DNA from: Cercis canadensis
Lineage: Eukaryota > Streptophyta > Magnoliopsida > Fabales > Fabaceae
Length of the DNA stretch: 64,000 bases
Assembly (NCBI GenBank): GCA_003255065.1
Contig: QAOA01008735.1
Span: 1 to 64,000 of the forward strand
Direction of reading: 5' to 3'
The notes beneath the pieces are model-generated. The model was not told where the DNA came from, did not search any database, and worked only from the letters and a program-made list of their open reading frames with translations. Shown piece after piece: positions 33,597-46,479 of the stretch; within the stretch, counting starts at the first letter, position 1; every line of letters starts with the position of its first letter. The translations under genes were made by a program, and so were the position numbers.

Positions 33597-35564
33597 ATGG
33601 GGAGAACAAAGTCATCCCTTCAACAGATTCAGCCCCCAACTTATGAAAACCTAGTCACCATTCTCAGCATTGATGGGGGTGGTATTAGGGGTATCATCCC
33701 CGCAACCATTCTTGCTTTCCTTGAATCACAACTGCAGGTATAATTAACATAAGTATATGATTGCTAGGGTTCAACACTACTGGGTTTCAACTGGCATATT
33801 CATTATATCACGTCCTTATAACAAACTATTTAATTAAATAATTATGTAGTATTGTGCCATATTATCTTATGAATCAATCTGTAATGATATAACATCCACA
33901 TATGGGGACGTGCAGGAGCTAGATGGTGAAGATGCAATGCTTGCAGATTACTTTGATGTGATTGCAGGAACAAGCACGGGAGGCCTTGTGACCGCCATGT
34001 TAACTGCTCCAAATGAAAAGAAGCGTCCACTTTATGCTGCTAAGGATATAAAGCCCTTTTATCTGGACCACTGCCCAAAGATTTTCCCACAACAGAGGTA
34101 TATATATAAAAGTCTCTCCTTTTCTGGCTAAAAGTGCGTGCGGCAAAATATTGGACATGCTTTTGTATTTACGAATTATTGAGAATTTTTCTTTTTCTGG
34201 GGATTCATTGTGCACAGAGGCCTCTGTGGGACAGTGGTAGCAAAGTTGATCAGATCATTAGGAGGACCCAAATACGATGGGAAATACCTTCATTGGGTGG
34301 TGAAGCAGAAGCTTGGAGAAATTAGGTTGCACGAGACCCTTACTAACGTTGTCATTCCTACATTCGACATCAAGAATTTGCAGCCAACCATTTTCTCATC
34401 TTATCTGGTCTATATCTCACTATTTCTCTATTTTCTAGAGATCACTCAATATTCCTAGTCTTTCAACTACACACTCAAATTCATGCAGATCAAGAGATTC
34501 CCTTGCTTGGATGCTAGACTCTCTGACATTTGCATAAGTACGTCAGCTGCACCTACTTATCTTCCTGCCCACCACTTCAAGAATAAAGACACAAAAGGGA
34601 GCGTACACGAATTCAACCTAATTGATGGAGGAGTTGCTGCTAACAATCCGGTATGTACAATACTCATTAATTAAGTATCCGATATTTTATTTAGATTAAC
34701 TAATTACAAATTATATATTTGTATTACTAACGTTATTTCTTTTCTCCTATTTGGGCATCTTGATCCAGACATTAGTTGCCGTGAACCAAGTAACCAAACA
34801 GATTATAGATGATAATTCAGACTTTTTCCCGATCAAGCCTATAAATTTTAATCGCCTCCTAATAATCTCAATAGGCACTGGAACAGCCAAGAATGAACAA
34901 AAATTCAATGCTAATATGGCAGCCAAATGGGGAACATTGGATTGGCTCACACACGGTGGTTCTACACCATTAGTGGATGTGTTTACCCAAGCAAGTGCAG
35001 ATATGGTTGATTTCCATCTAGCTACCGTCTCTCAAGCACTTCATTCAGAAGATAATTACCTCCGAATACAGGCGTGTGTGTCTATATACATAATTTTTTT
35101 TTCTCTGTTTTGCAGTTAAATACTAAGCATAAAACTCATTTAATAAAAGTAAACACTGACTAATTTGTTGAATGTGGCACCAGGATGATACATTGACCAG
35201 TTTAGATTCTTCAGTTGATATTGCTACAAAAGAGAACTTAGAAAAACTTGGGCAAATCGGTGAAAGGCTATTGAAGAAACCTGTTTCTAGGGTGAATTTG
35301 GAAACGGGTGTGTTTGAACCAATGGGAAATGGTGAAACCAATGAGGAGGCCCTCAAAAAGTAAGACAACAATAGACGTCATAAAACATAATTAATTAATG
35401 GATCAATTAATTATTATGTCTATTGTAATTTAGCTACATATTTAATTACTTTCTAAGTCAATATAACTTTTGTAATTCCTAATCCTTGCAGGTTTGCGAA
35501 AATACTTTCACAAGAGAGGAGACTCAGAGAAATGAAATCACCACACGCCAACAAGGCCCTTTAG
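33597..35564 (+). CDS. PLP2: Patatin-like phospholipase, copy B (PLP2 / pPLA-II type)
   Basis: Seven exons: 33597-33737, 33916-34097, 34218-34407, 34489-34650, 34769-35071, 35184-35359 and 35492-35564, giving 408 aa. Every exon length equals that of copy A. DGGGIRG, GTSTGG (Ser67) and [10 protein letters not shown] (Asp217) are intact. Two oddities stand out. Exon 3 ends CTG, not CAG, before its donor, so a conserved Gln becomes Leu. Intron 5 starts with GC (cag|gcgtgtg), and only this donor keeps the exon length shared by the family. Intron 3 is short (81 bp) and carries a piece related to the promoter of copy A. The role is as for copy A: lipid acyl hydrolysis, probably stress- or defence-linked. 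Confidence 0.92.
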
Positions 35565-37203
35565 TTCGATGTGCTCATCAGTTTCCGTCGTTTAGTTACT
35601 ACAATTCAGATTCTTTATGTTATTCTTCAACAAATTCAGTCTAATTTTATTTACTTTTTTTTTTTAATTTTGGTTTACGTTTTATAAGAATATATAGGAA
35701 TTTTTTGTCTACTCGTAATTTTATGTAAGGAGCTAATTGTCTTTTATTAATAAAGTCAAGAGATTGAATTTCAACATTGCTACTCGCTTAATCGTCATCA
35801 GTTTTCCAATCACTTAAATTTATCCGCTTGCTCAAATTTTGTATCCTATCCAGTTTAATTCTATTTTTCCTATCTGTTTCTCGTAGCTGGAATTTGTGAT
35901 TGTTAGTATTACAAGTACAACATTTATTTAGAAAAAATTGATTGCATTAAGAAATTTGTCATTAAATTTTCTTCGTAGGTCTTATACTAAAAAGAAAAGA
36001 AAAATTTTTGATCACCTAACTATCAAAATGATATTTATATCACCATCGTTGTTTAGAATAACCTTATTTATATATCATCATCACTTGTAGACACCATACC
36101 TGTAAACACCGGCTTGTAGGTCATTTTTAACATGTGCCAAAAATTCATCAGAATTAAAGTGAAAGTTGAAGTGATGTATATAGGCTTAATCCCAATACCA
36201 GCAGATCCTGAGGACTTCCATTCATGCCTCACCTGGTCAATGCGTACATGTTTATCATGCTAAATGTATATGCAAGCCATTCGTCTTCTAGCAAAGGTTG
36301 AACAATCAAAGTTAGATTTAAGACGCAAGCTTTTAATTAAGGGACCGGGATATTAATGTAGAATTCCTATGCATGCATGCACTTTTCCGTTTTTTCTTGT
36401 CAAATGATATTATAATACACACTCATACAAGAGAGGATGTGGTTATACTTCAACCATACATATGTTGTCAATATGGAAAACTAATTAATTTTGTGTACGG
36501 TAGAGTTAGTGTTTAATGCATGTTATGTTCTTATATTTGTTGAAAATTTATATATGAGATTAATATATACATGATCCACGTTGAATGATACCATAAGTAT
36601 TTCATATCAAAACATATCAAAAGTAATCAAATTTTAAACATGTTATTCATGGTTAACCTGAACTACAAACGTTAGAATGGTATGAATAATAAGTGTGAAC
36701 TTCACAACCAATTAAGAGACATCGGATTTAATTTGTTTCTCAAAATGAGATTTATGAATTTTCTCTTCATTGTATCTAGCTACATGGTACTAGAAAAAGA
36801 AGTGAATCAATACTTTTCAATGAATTCATCAGAGTGGATAACCAATGAGCTAGCGCCATGGTTTCGCCTGATTACTAGATAGACACTGTTGGCATGCGGG
36901 AGGGGTCCATTACTTTACTTACTTAATCTTCAAACCTACAAGTCTTTCTTGTTTGTGTCTCAACTGCAATTCTAGGACAATGCACAAAGAGAAGTTTACT
37001 GTCAAAACAAGAGACGCCCTTGGAAGCGGGTCAAATTTTTTAAGCATGCACATCGTATTATTTACGGATGAAGAAAAAAAAAAAGTTGTTATTAATGCAG
37101 GATTCAGAATCTATATATACCCATCTTTCTCATCCTACAAGGCCATATATTAAAAGTTCCAAGCTTTTACCTCCAAGGCTCTCTTCATATCTCATCAGAC
37201 CCC
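35565..37203. other. Intergenic between patatin copies B and C
   Basis: AT-rich sequence. Short frames at 36682-36882 and 36953-37153 have no recognisable domain. A TATA box (tatatata at 37112) precedes copy C. Confidence 0.5.
37112..37119 (+). promoter_or_regulatory. TATA box of patatin copy C
   Basis: TATATATA lies 92 bp before the ATG at 37204. The following ctttctcatcc phrase resembles the leader of copy E. Confidence 0.6.
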
Positions 37204-39761
37204 ATGGAAGCAAAGAAGGCATCCTTACTACCTCCAAAATATGGGAACCTTATTACTGTTCTCAGTATTGACGGTGGTGGAATAAGGGGAGTCATTCCAG
37301 CAGTTATACTTGGTTTCCTAGAATCAGAGCTTCAGGTAGCTAGCTAGCTATCATTGTGTACCATATTATTCTCATAAAACTCCATTGCCTATGTTCATTA
37401 CTTTTAAATCAATGCAAGGCACCCTATCTCTCCTTATAGCTAGTATTTCATTCATTGTGCCGGCCCTTACAGTCATGAGTCATGACATGCCTATGACACA
37501 ATTCTAATGGACGTTCATTATATCCACAATGTACAAGATCGGAGATACCATACGAATATTGATGGCATGAGAAAAAACATGTGGAGCGAAGGGAGAAGAT
37601 TGAGAATACGTAATACAAAACTATATGATGTATACATGCATTATCAATTTCATTCATTAGCTTATAATTAATTCGCTGCTTATTTCATTTTCAGTTTTAC
37701 AAAAAATTAGGATAAAGAATATGATTACTATATTTTGTTTGATTTCTTTTGGGTGCTAACTAGAATGTTTTCTTGGCCCTATATATATAAAATGTATGAT
37801 GCAGAAGTTGGATGGTGAAGGCGCAAGACTGGCTGACTATTTTGACGTTATTGCTGGCACAAGCACAGGTGGCTTAGTGACTGCCATGCTGGCTGCCCCA
37901 AATGAAAAGAACCGACCCTTATTTGCAGCCTCAGAAATCAAGAACTTTTACCTTGATAACTGCGCAAAAATCTTCCCACAGAACAAGTATAGTATATTCC
38001 ATTAATTGAATCACTTTTGTATATACTATACATTGTTATTATCATTGACCCTTATACGGATTGAAACAATAAAAATATTGGTATGTTTGAACAGATGTAA
38101 ATTATTTCATAACACAGCGAAGATCGTCAAGGCCCTATTAGGACCAAAGTACAATGGGAAGTACTTACATAACCTAGTTAAGAAAAAACTAGGAGGAACG
38201 AAACTCCACCAGACATTGACTAACGTTGTTATCCCAACCTTCGACATCAAGCACCTTCAGCCCACAATCTTTTCCAGCTTTCAGGTTCATCACCTTCTCT
38301 TCGATTTTCAATTCTCCGACAATATACGTTTTTCCTTTTGGTTCTCTTTCTTTCATATTCTCTTCTTTTTCAAATAACTAAAAGCTGAGGTTTCCTTCTT
38401 CTTCTTCTTCTTCTTCTTCTTCTTCTTTTTCTCTCTACCTTCACATTCGAAAATATGAAGAAGAAATTAAGTCAACGATTTTGTTATTCTTCTGTAGAAT
38501 AAAGAAGTTACTTAGCCATTTATCCCCATTAATTAATATATATGTTGATTTGGTGCAACAGGTGAAAAGGAATCCAAGCTTAGACGCCAAACTCTCGGAT
38601 ATATGCATTGCAACTTCAGCAGCACCAACATATCTCCCAGCTCATTATTTTCAAGCGAAAGACTCTGAAGGCAAAGTGATCAGAGAGTTTAACCTTATTG
38701 ATGGAGGAGTTGCTGCAAATAATCCGGTATATATAATGTCTAAATTCTGATAATATATTTATCAATCTCTTATATCTCTGGCAAAAATTGATCAATTGTC
38801 TGCTTGTAGTCACTGGTTGCTATCGGTGAAGTGACAAGGGAAATCAATGGAGGAAGCCCCGATTTCTCCCCAATATCACCTTTGGCATATGACCGATTTT
38901 TGGTGATATCACTAGGAACCGGTTCCAGCAAAGCGGAAGAGAAATACAGTGCGGAAGAAGCAGCTAAATGGGGCATCTTAGGGTGGCTAACCAGTGGTGG
39001 CTCCACACCTTTGGTTGATGTATTTACTCAAGCTAGTGCTGATATGGTTGACTTACACCTCTCCGTTGTTTTTCAAGCCCTCCACTCTGAGCAAAGTTAC
39101 CTCCGAATTCAGGTATATATGCATATGCTTCCTCCTCAAATTTATATTTTCAAATAAGAAATATATAAAATCTAAGAATAACAATAATAGTTGACATTTT
39201 GATTCATGTTTAAAAAGGAAAAAAAAAAAAAAAGAAGTAATAGTTGCAATATTTTCGGATAAAAAAATGCAGGACGATGCGTTAAATGGGAACACATCTT
39301 CTGTTGATGTGGCCACAAAGAAGAATTTGAATGATCTTGCCACAATTGGTGAGCAATTGTTAAAGAAACCCGTTTCAAGGGTTAACTTGGACACTGGCAT
39401 TTACGAACCAGCTAACCACGAGACGAACGGAGAGGCTCTCAAGAGGTACAAAACCAATAAAATTAAGCTTGTACAACTTTATTTTTTTAGTTTATTAAAG
39501 ACTATACAATAAAGATGATTTATTTCTTTTCAAAATTTCAATTTAACGGAATTTAAACTTGATATCTCACGAGGTACTAAGTGTTAAACTACTATAATGT
39601 TTCCTTAAAGACTACAACTTTATTTTAATTGTTGTTAAATTAATATTCGAGCAAATTAATCAATTAAGTAACGTTGTTGCAGGTTTGCTGGACTACTATC
39701 CAGTGAGAGAAAGTTCCGGAAATCTCAAACACCCAATGGAAATGCCGAGGAAGCCAAATGA
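37204..39761 (+). CDS. PLP2: Patatin-like phospholipase, copy C (PLP2 / pPLA-II type)
   Basis: Seven exons: 37204-37335, 37805-37986, 38095-38284, 38562-38726, 38810-39112, 39273-39445 and 39683-39761, giving 407 aa, which equals the length of Arabidopsis PLP2 as I recall it. DGGGIRG, GTSTGG (Ser64) and [10 protein letters not shown] (Asp215) are present. The exon order and intron phases match copies A and B, but the N terminus ([15 protein letters not shown]) and C terminus differ, so C belongs to an older branch. Exon 4 has one extra codon. Intron 3 carries a CTT microsatellite (about 38397-38427). All introns are GT-AG. Catalytic competence is inferred from the intact dyad. Confidence 0.93.
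38397..38427 (+). repeat. CTT microsatellite in intron 3 of patatin copy C
   Basis: About ten CTT units make a pyrimidine tract that ends 134 bp before the exon 4 acceptor region. Confidence 0.8.
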
Positions 39762-40249
39762 TGGAAGTGCATAAGCTAGTCAACCCACCTCATTCGAATT
39801 TCGTTCTTTGCTTTTTTATTTTGTAAAAAAAAAAAAAATAATCCCAGTTGGAAAACTGGGCATAATTCATACATTGATAATAACTATTTGTGGTTTGACC
39901 AAGTAAAATTATCGAGTTTCGATCCTTCTCTTGCATGCATTCAGAATTTCTTTATATATATTTTAATTCAAATATAACTAAAAGTATGTGATGGATTTTA
40001 TTAATTAACCAAACATGATGGGGTATAATGAACGGACCTGATTCTGAATGTCCACCCGCCCCACATAAAAAGACGTAAATCTGTTGTGATGTTAACGCTC
40101 TCGCGGTCTCGGCTGTATGACATTGTCGTTTCTGGAACGAGCAAAGTATGATGTTGTCGTTTACTTATCAGTCACCAAAAATTTAATATACAGTGAAACT
40201 CAAAGTCCAATAGAAACCCTCGCCATCAGAGAAATGCCTAGCATGAAGC

Positions 40250-40730
40250 TAAAGTCCTTCGCGCTCAGCAATCTTACCTCCGGATTCAGGTATATATGTG
40301 CTGACCCATCCATCCTTTCTATTCCTTTGAGACTTAAAAGGAAAGAGAAAAAAAAATGACTGTAAAGTTAATTTGTTGAATGGGAAAAATAAATGCAGGA
40401 CGATACTGCAAAGCTAATCTTCTGTTTATCCCACAGAGAGGAATCTGAATGAGCTTATAAGAATTGGTGAAGAGTTGTTATTAGGCAAACCAGTTAGTAG
40501 AGTTAACCTGGATACTGGCATTTATGAAGCTGATGGTGATAACGCCCTGACTAATGCAGAGGCACAAAATTAAATAAAAACTCTGAAGCTCCTGTTTAAT
40601 TTCTCTGTTATTAAAGTTAATTCACAAACCGATTAATTATGTTCTTCAAGGTTTGCAGAACAGCTCATCCAAGAGAAGCGGCATCCTAATCTGACACGTA
40701 GACCCCGTGGAATTGGTGAGACAAGCTAAT
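40250..40730 (+). pseudogene. Patatin-like remnant, copy D (3' exons only)
   Basis: Pieces match the end of exon 5 (caatcttacctccggattcag before a GT at 40291), exon 6 (about 40400-40570, with [20 protein letters not shown] readable) and exon 7 (about 40651-40730, FAEQLIQEKRHP). The N-terminal four exons with both catalytic residues are gone. Exon 6 is shifted near its start and runs into an in-frame stop. The exon 7 acceptor reads caag, not cag. It resembles copy C most (tgcaggacgat, NLDTGIYE). It is a dead host gene left between C and E. Confidence 0.85.
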
Positions 40731-41869
40731 GATGTTAAGGAAATTAATTAAAGTTTCGGAGTACAAACCACCATTAATTATGTCCTGTTGCGAGTTGCAC
40801 ACTGTCCTTTATGTGAAGAGTTTGTTTTTGTTTGTTCTACTTCTACTTGTTGGGGTTACATCAATCAACAAACAGGTGATAATTTAATAACCTCATGAAT
40901 CATGACGTGAACTTTTTTCTTTTTTTAGATGGAGATTGCTTTATTTTTTATTCTTTTTTGAGTTTTAAATGTAATATCGCATGTGAAGATTATTATATGG
41001 CCAAAAGATTAGTCCATCTTTACCAGCTCATTCCATTGTCCATATATTAAATTTCAAGCAAGAATAATTAAGAAAAAGGATGTGATTGATAAAACCTGTA
41101 GGCTGAGAAAGATTAAATATAGGGCACACCAAAAGTCATTTTACCCACCCACTTATACGTTGCATGGACTTGATACTAGCTAGTTATAACTAAAGCATTT
41201 TAAAACATTTAAAAATGAATCATGTAAGGAAACACCCATATAATAGTGATGCTATTTATACATAAATCACTCTTAAATTATTTCACACCCTTGATACATT
41301 ATTTATTTTAATATGATTATATATAATTTAGATATTATAAACTTATATCCTATGTGTAGATAGACTTTATCGTTTCAAAATGATACATGTCTATCTACTC
41401 CTAGCCAATTCAAATTATGCAATTCAGTACACGAAGAATATCAATTAAATAATAATTACAAGAAAATAAAATTTTGAAATAATTTGCAGACATTGGTAAG
41501 CTCCATTGACTGAGTATAAAAAATATATGTCGCGTTTCTTTATAGGTCTTGTTTGCTGAGCAAATTAATAGTATAGTATATCTTACCTGTAAATAATATA
41601 AAAAAATCTTATCCCGTAATTTGTTTTTTGAATAAAAAATTGTAAAAGCATTCAGTTGCTCTAAGAAAGTGTTTAATTACTACATATGTAACTTGTCCTT
41701 TTCTGTAACTTGGAGCCTAGGAAGTGGGTAAAATTTTCTTTCAAAGCCGAATGGTTACTTGGAAAAGAGGAATTGAAGGGTCCTTATAATCCACGTTTCT
41801 CATCCCACAAAGTGATTAATCTGTAATTTCTAAGTTGAAAGTTTTAGTATTCCTTTGAAGGCCATCTGA
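40731..41869. other. Intergenic between remnant D and patatin copy E
   Basis: AT-rich. The likely core promoter of copy E is tccttataat at 41781-41790, about 85 bp before the ATG. Nothing else was recognised. Confidence 0.5.
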
Positions 41870-43688
41870 ATGATCTCGCTGGCACTAGCGAGTAGTAATG
41901 GGTTCAATGCCGCAGATGTTGTGCAAGGAAGGAAAGCATGCTTGCTGCCGCGAAATTGTCGAAAGGTTACGGTTCTAAGTATAGATGGGGGAGGTATAAA
42001 GGGTGTGATTCCAGGAGTAGTACTTGGTGCCCTTGAAAAAGGCCTTCAGGTAAAACCATACTACTAGTGACTCTCTTCCCTCTTCCTTTTATTCTTTAGG
42101 TCATTTGCTGCTTAATTAATTAATATTGGGTGCAGGAATTGGATGGTAAGGATGCCAGACTCGCCGACTATTTCGATGTGATTGCAGGGACAAGCACGGG
42201 GGGCTTAGTCACTGCCATGCTTACTGCTCCTGATGAAAATAACCGACCCTTGTATGCAGCCCAAGAAATCAAGGACTTCTACCTTGAACACTGCCCAAAG
42301 ATTTTCCCACAATACAGGTAACTTATTCAACATTTATTTGCTACGATATGAAATTAAATTGTTCTATTCTATTATTAACTCAATAAAAATGTTGGTGTCA
42401 AACTCAAACAGATCCAAATTGTTCCCCAATTTTGCAAAACTCGTCAAGGCTATAAGGGGACCAAAATACGACGGCAACTATTTACATGATCTACTTAAGA
42501 ATAAGCTTGGAGACAAGACATTGCACCAAACGCTGACTAACGTCGTCATCCCAGCATTCGACATCTACACTCTTCAGCCCACTCTCTTTTCCAGTTTTCA
42601 GGTTCTCTGTTTTTCAATCTACTACCAACTCTGGTTTCCTTAACTTGATTTCCTCTTTCTTTGTTTTTCGGCTTTCCCTTATTTTGTGGCTTCTGCTCGA
42701 TAGCTGCAGAAAATCCCAAGCTTAAACGCCAAGCTTTCGGATATATGCATCGCAACTTCAGCGGCACCCACCTATCTTCCTGCTCATCATTTTCAAACAA
42801 AAGACGGCCATGGCGCAGTCAGAAATTTCCACCTCACAGATGGGGGTGTTGCTGCAAACAATCCGGTAATTAAAAGCCTATGAACAAAGAGTGTTATGCT
42901 TAATTAATGATGAAGAGAATGAATACAATGAGGGAAATTTGCAGGCACTGATAGCCGTTAGTGAAGTAACAAAGCAACTTATTGAAGGAGGCCCCGAGTT
43001 CCCCATAACACCAATCCAATACAACCGTTTTTTGGTTATATCGATAGGAACGGGTACGCCCAAAGATCAACTGCAATACAATGCAAGGGATGCAGCTAAA
43101 TGGGGGATCTTGAATTGGCTAATTTATGGGGGTTCCAACCCTTTAATTGATGTCTTCACTCAAGCTAGTGCCGATATGGTTGACTTTCATCTCTCTGTTG
43201 TTTTCCAAGCTCTCCAATCTCAGAATTCTTATCTCCGGATTCAGGTATTATCTTATTCATTCAACAATAACTTTGTTCATCAAGAAAATCACAAGAATAA
43301 TGGGTAATGTGTGTAGGACGATACGTTGACTGGAGAATTGAATTCTGTAGATGCGGCCACAGCCGAGAATTTGGATGCTCTTGTTAAACGTGGTGAAGAT
43401 TTATTAGCCAAAAGACTTTGTAGGGTTAACTTGGAAACTGGCAATTTCGTACCCTGTGAATCTAGCAACGAGACAAATGAACAGGCTCTCAAGAGGTATA
43501 ATACAACCTCCCACTGCTTTGTTTTCATATTAAGCTTGATTCAAATAGCATCAAAAATTTTAAAAAAAATTACTTCACAAATTAATCAATGGAATTACTA
43601 TCGCAAAAAAGTTAATTATATTCTTGTCAGGTTTGCAAAATTGTTATCACAAGAGAAGCAGCACCGGGAATCTGGAACACGCCGTTGA
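41870..43688 (+). CDS. PLP2: Patatin-like phospholipase, copy E (PLP2 / pPLA-II type)
   Basis: Seven exons: 41870-42049, 42136-42317, 42412-42601, 42704-42865, 42945-43244, 43317-43495 and 43631-43688, giving 416 aa. The N terminus is longer than in the other copies and has no PPxYGN motif (it reads [19 protein letters not shown]). The oxyanion motif is DGGGIKG with Lys, as in potato patatins. GTSTGG (Ser80) and [10 protein letters not shown] (Asp230) are intact. Introns are compact (72-135 bp) and GT-AG. The start is the first Met in frame. Translation could also be shorter, because no upstream stop was used to fix it. The C terminus is short and basic (ESGTRR). Confidence 0.92.
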
Positions 43689-44437
43689 ATTGCTTTGCTT
43701 AGAAATCCTAAGTACTGTTGACAACTCGAGTGCGATGTCAAATCCTAATATTACTATTAATCCCTGCTGTAAATTGGGAATAACTACTGTGTCATGATGC
43801 AAAGGGTTTGCCTGTTTTTTCTTGCTTTTTTACTTTTTGGAGTTTAATCAATAAACACATCGGTGACAACAACCTCTAAATTTTATTAATTATTCAGTCT
43901 CCTGTATTTAAATTTTCTTTACATATTGGTCATTGCTGGGTGGTCGGAGGCTATTGGCCGAGTTTGAAGTTCAACAACTTTCCATAATTTAAATTTAAAA
44001 TAATCATCATCTTCAATCAACTGATTTCCATGTTTCTTTTCTTTTGATTTTCTTGGTGAGCTGTCTTGGCTTTTTCTATTGTTATATATAGATATATGTA
44101 CATAGAAAAATCATCTCTCGTTCGGACAGCATCGTGTATCTGTGTTGCGCATGACATTTGAAAATGACAAATTTAAAACTAAATTATTTCGGGAATCAAG
44201 CTAGTAAGTAAAAGTTTAGTTTTAATACCATGTTAAAAAAATCAAAAATTTAAGTTGTTAAATGAAAATCTATAAATAATTTTATATTAATCGATAAGTC
44301 TAAAATCACATGTAGCAAAGGGATGGTGATAAACGATTTCAATAAATTAATGAAACATGACAACGAAACAAACTACTGATATCAGTGATCTGAACATCCC
44401 ACCATCAACAGAACTCTTGATAGTTGGGACCGTCAGT
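43689..44437. other. Intergenic between convergent patatin copies E and F
   Basis: Only 749 bp separate the two stop codons, which face each other. Nothing was recognised apart from likely poly-A signal sequence (aataaa-like at 43849). Confidence 0.5.
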
Positions 44438-46479
44438 TTATGCCGCTGCCTTTCCATCTGCTGATCTTGCTTCACGAAGCTTCTTTCTTTTGAACAGAAT
44501 TTCAGCTAACCTGCATAGGATAAGAACAAACAAAATTTCTATAATTTGTAACAACTATTTCGATAAGAAAGAAATTGCCAGAAAGTAGGAGTTGTTTTAT
44601 GCCTACACCTTATAAGAACTTCTTCATATGTAACCTGATTTGAAGGCTCAAAGAAACCATAATTAAAATTCACCCCTGAAGCTGGTTTCTTTAGCAGTTC
44701 CTCCCCTACTTTGACAAGATTGTCCAAATTTTCTTTGGTTGCAATATCTATAGAAGATGCAGCTTTACTTAAGGTGTCATCCTAGACAGACATCACATAA
44801 ACTTTGTTAACATCGAGGAAGATTCAAGTAGAACGAGAAAAAAGAACCAAAAGAAATTGGATTCTTTGTGCGTTCTTGCATTTTTGGCTTATTGTAAATA
44901 CGGACATGAATTAGAATATATACATGCCTGAATTCGAAGGTAAATTTCCAGAGAGCGAAAAACTTGGAAAACTGGAAAGAGGTAGAAATCAACCATGTCA
45001 GTGCTAGCTTGTGCAAACATATCCACTAATGGAGAGGAATGACCACTGTGCAGCCACTCTAAAGCACCCCACTTAGCTACTTCATTGGCATTGTACTTCT
45101 CCTCTTGTTTTGGAGTTCCGGTTCCTAAGGATATAACTAGAAATCTGTGGTCGTCAATTGGCTTTATGGGCAAAAAGTCAGGATTCCCTGTAATTATTTC
45201 CTTGGTCACCTCTGCTATAGCGACTAAAGTCTGCAATGAATTCATAAAAATGCATACGGCTTGAGAAATTTTTGCTGCTTGATCATGCCATTATTTGCAT
45301 AATTCAATAATAGAACACAAATGTATATAATATACGATTCTAATCAAATTTTACCGGATTATTAGCAGCCACACCACCATCAATCAAATTGAATTCTCTC
45401 ACTTTGCCACTGGAATCCGTAGTTTTAAAATAGTGGAGTGGAAAATATATTGGAGCAGCCGATGTTGCAGTGCATATATCTGAGAGCAAAGCATCCAAGC
45501 TGGGGTTTCTTTTAACCTACACAGTAAACCAGCTCATAAATCAGCTAGATTGAAAAGTTAGAAACAGCTCTTTTCTTTTTCTCAAAAAATTATTTTGTTT
45601 AGTACGCAAAAATTAAATAAAAATCAATTATTGTAATTCACATTCAAGCAAGTAAGCTATGACATTCATGAATATAATGATGAATAACCTCGAAGCTTGA
45701 AAATATGATAGGTTGACCCAGCTTGACATCATAAGTTGGAATCGCTACATTAGTTAATGTCTGGTGTAGTTGTGTATCTCCTAGTTTTTCCTTCAATATG
45801 GCATGCAAGTACTTGCCATCATATTTGGGTCCCCAGAGAGACTTAAAAGTCTCTGCAAGATTATTGAATGAAGAGCTGTAGTTTTAAGAAGATAAGATAA
45901 GAAGGATTGCCAAGAAAAAGCAAAGACAGCAAAGTGTATATATATAGAAAACACATACTATATGGATAAATGATTTTTTGTTTTTTGTTTTTATTGGTTT
46001 TCAAGAATTATACCCATCTTGGGGAAAAATTTTAGGACAATGTTCAAGATAGAAGTCCTTGATTTCTTTGGCAGCAAATAAAGGGCGGTTTTTATCATTT
46101 GGGGCGGTTAGCATCGCAGTCACAAGGCCACCAGTGCTAGTCCCTGCAATCACATCAAAGTAGTCTGCTATTCTTGCATCTTCACCATCAAGCCTCTGCA
46201 TCTCATCAAAGTAGTTTAGTTTTCATAGAAAAATTCATGAATATGAAAGGTTTAATTCATCAATCAACATATATAAACACAATCACGCTAAGAAATAAGA
46301 ATTGAACAATGTTTCTCGTAGGGATGCTAGAAATATAGAACCTGAAGCTGAGTTTCCAAGAAGTGGAGGATTACTCCAGGGATGATTCCTCTGATGCCTC
46401 CTCCGTCAATGGTGAGAATGGTTATCAGCTTTCCGTGAGTTTCAGAGTTGACTGGGGAAGGAACCGGGTCTTGATCCAT
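44438..46479 (-). CDS. PLP2: Patatin-like phospholipase, copy F, inverted (PLP2 / pPLA-II type)
   Basis: Seven exons: 46479-46342, 46195-46014, 45875-45689, 45516-45355, 45230-44928, 44781-44609 and 44510-44438, giving 405 aa. DGGGIRG, GTSTGG (Ser66) and [10 protein letters not shown] (Asp215) are intact. This is the only copy on the minus strand and the most different in sequence ([18 protein letters not shown] start, [16 protein letters not shown] end). Exon 3 needs the distal acceptor at 45876. The nearer AG (45855) would give a stop at once. Intron 5 starts with GC (cag|gcatgtat), as in copy B. A TATA-like motif (about 46580-46586) lies about 100 bp upstream. It shares its 5' flank with RPN11. 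Confidence 0.92.

Noticed and set aside
45842-45855. The nearer AG (cttgcag) as acceptor of patatin F exon 3
   Set aside because: It gives an immediate in-frame stop. The distal acceptor restores the conserved [13 protein letters not shown] stretch.
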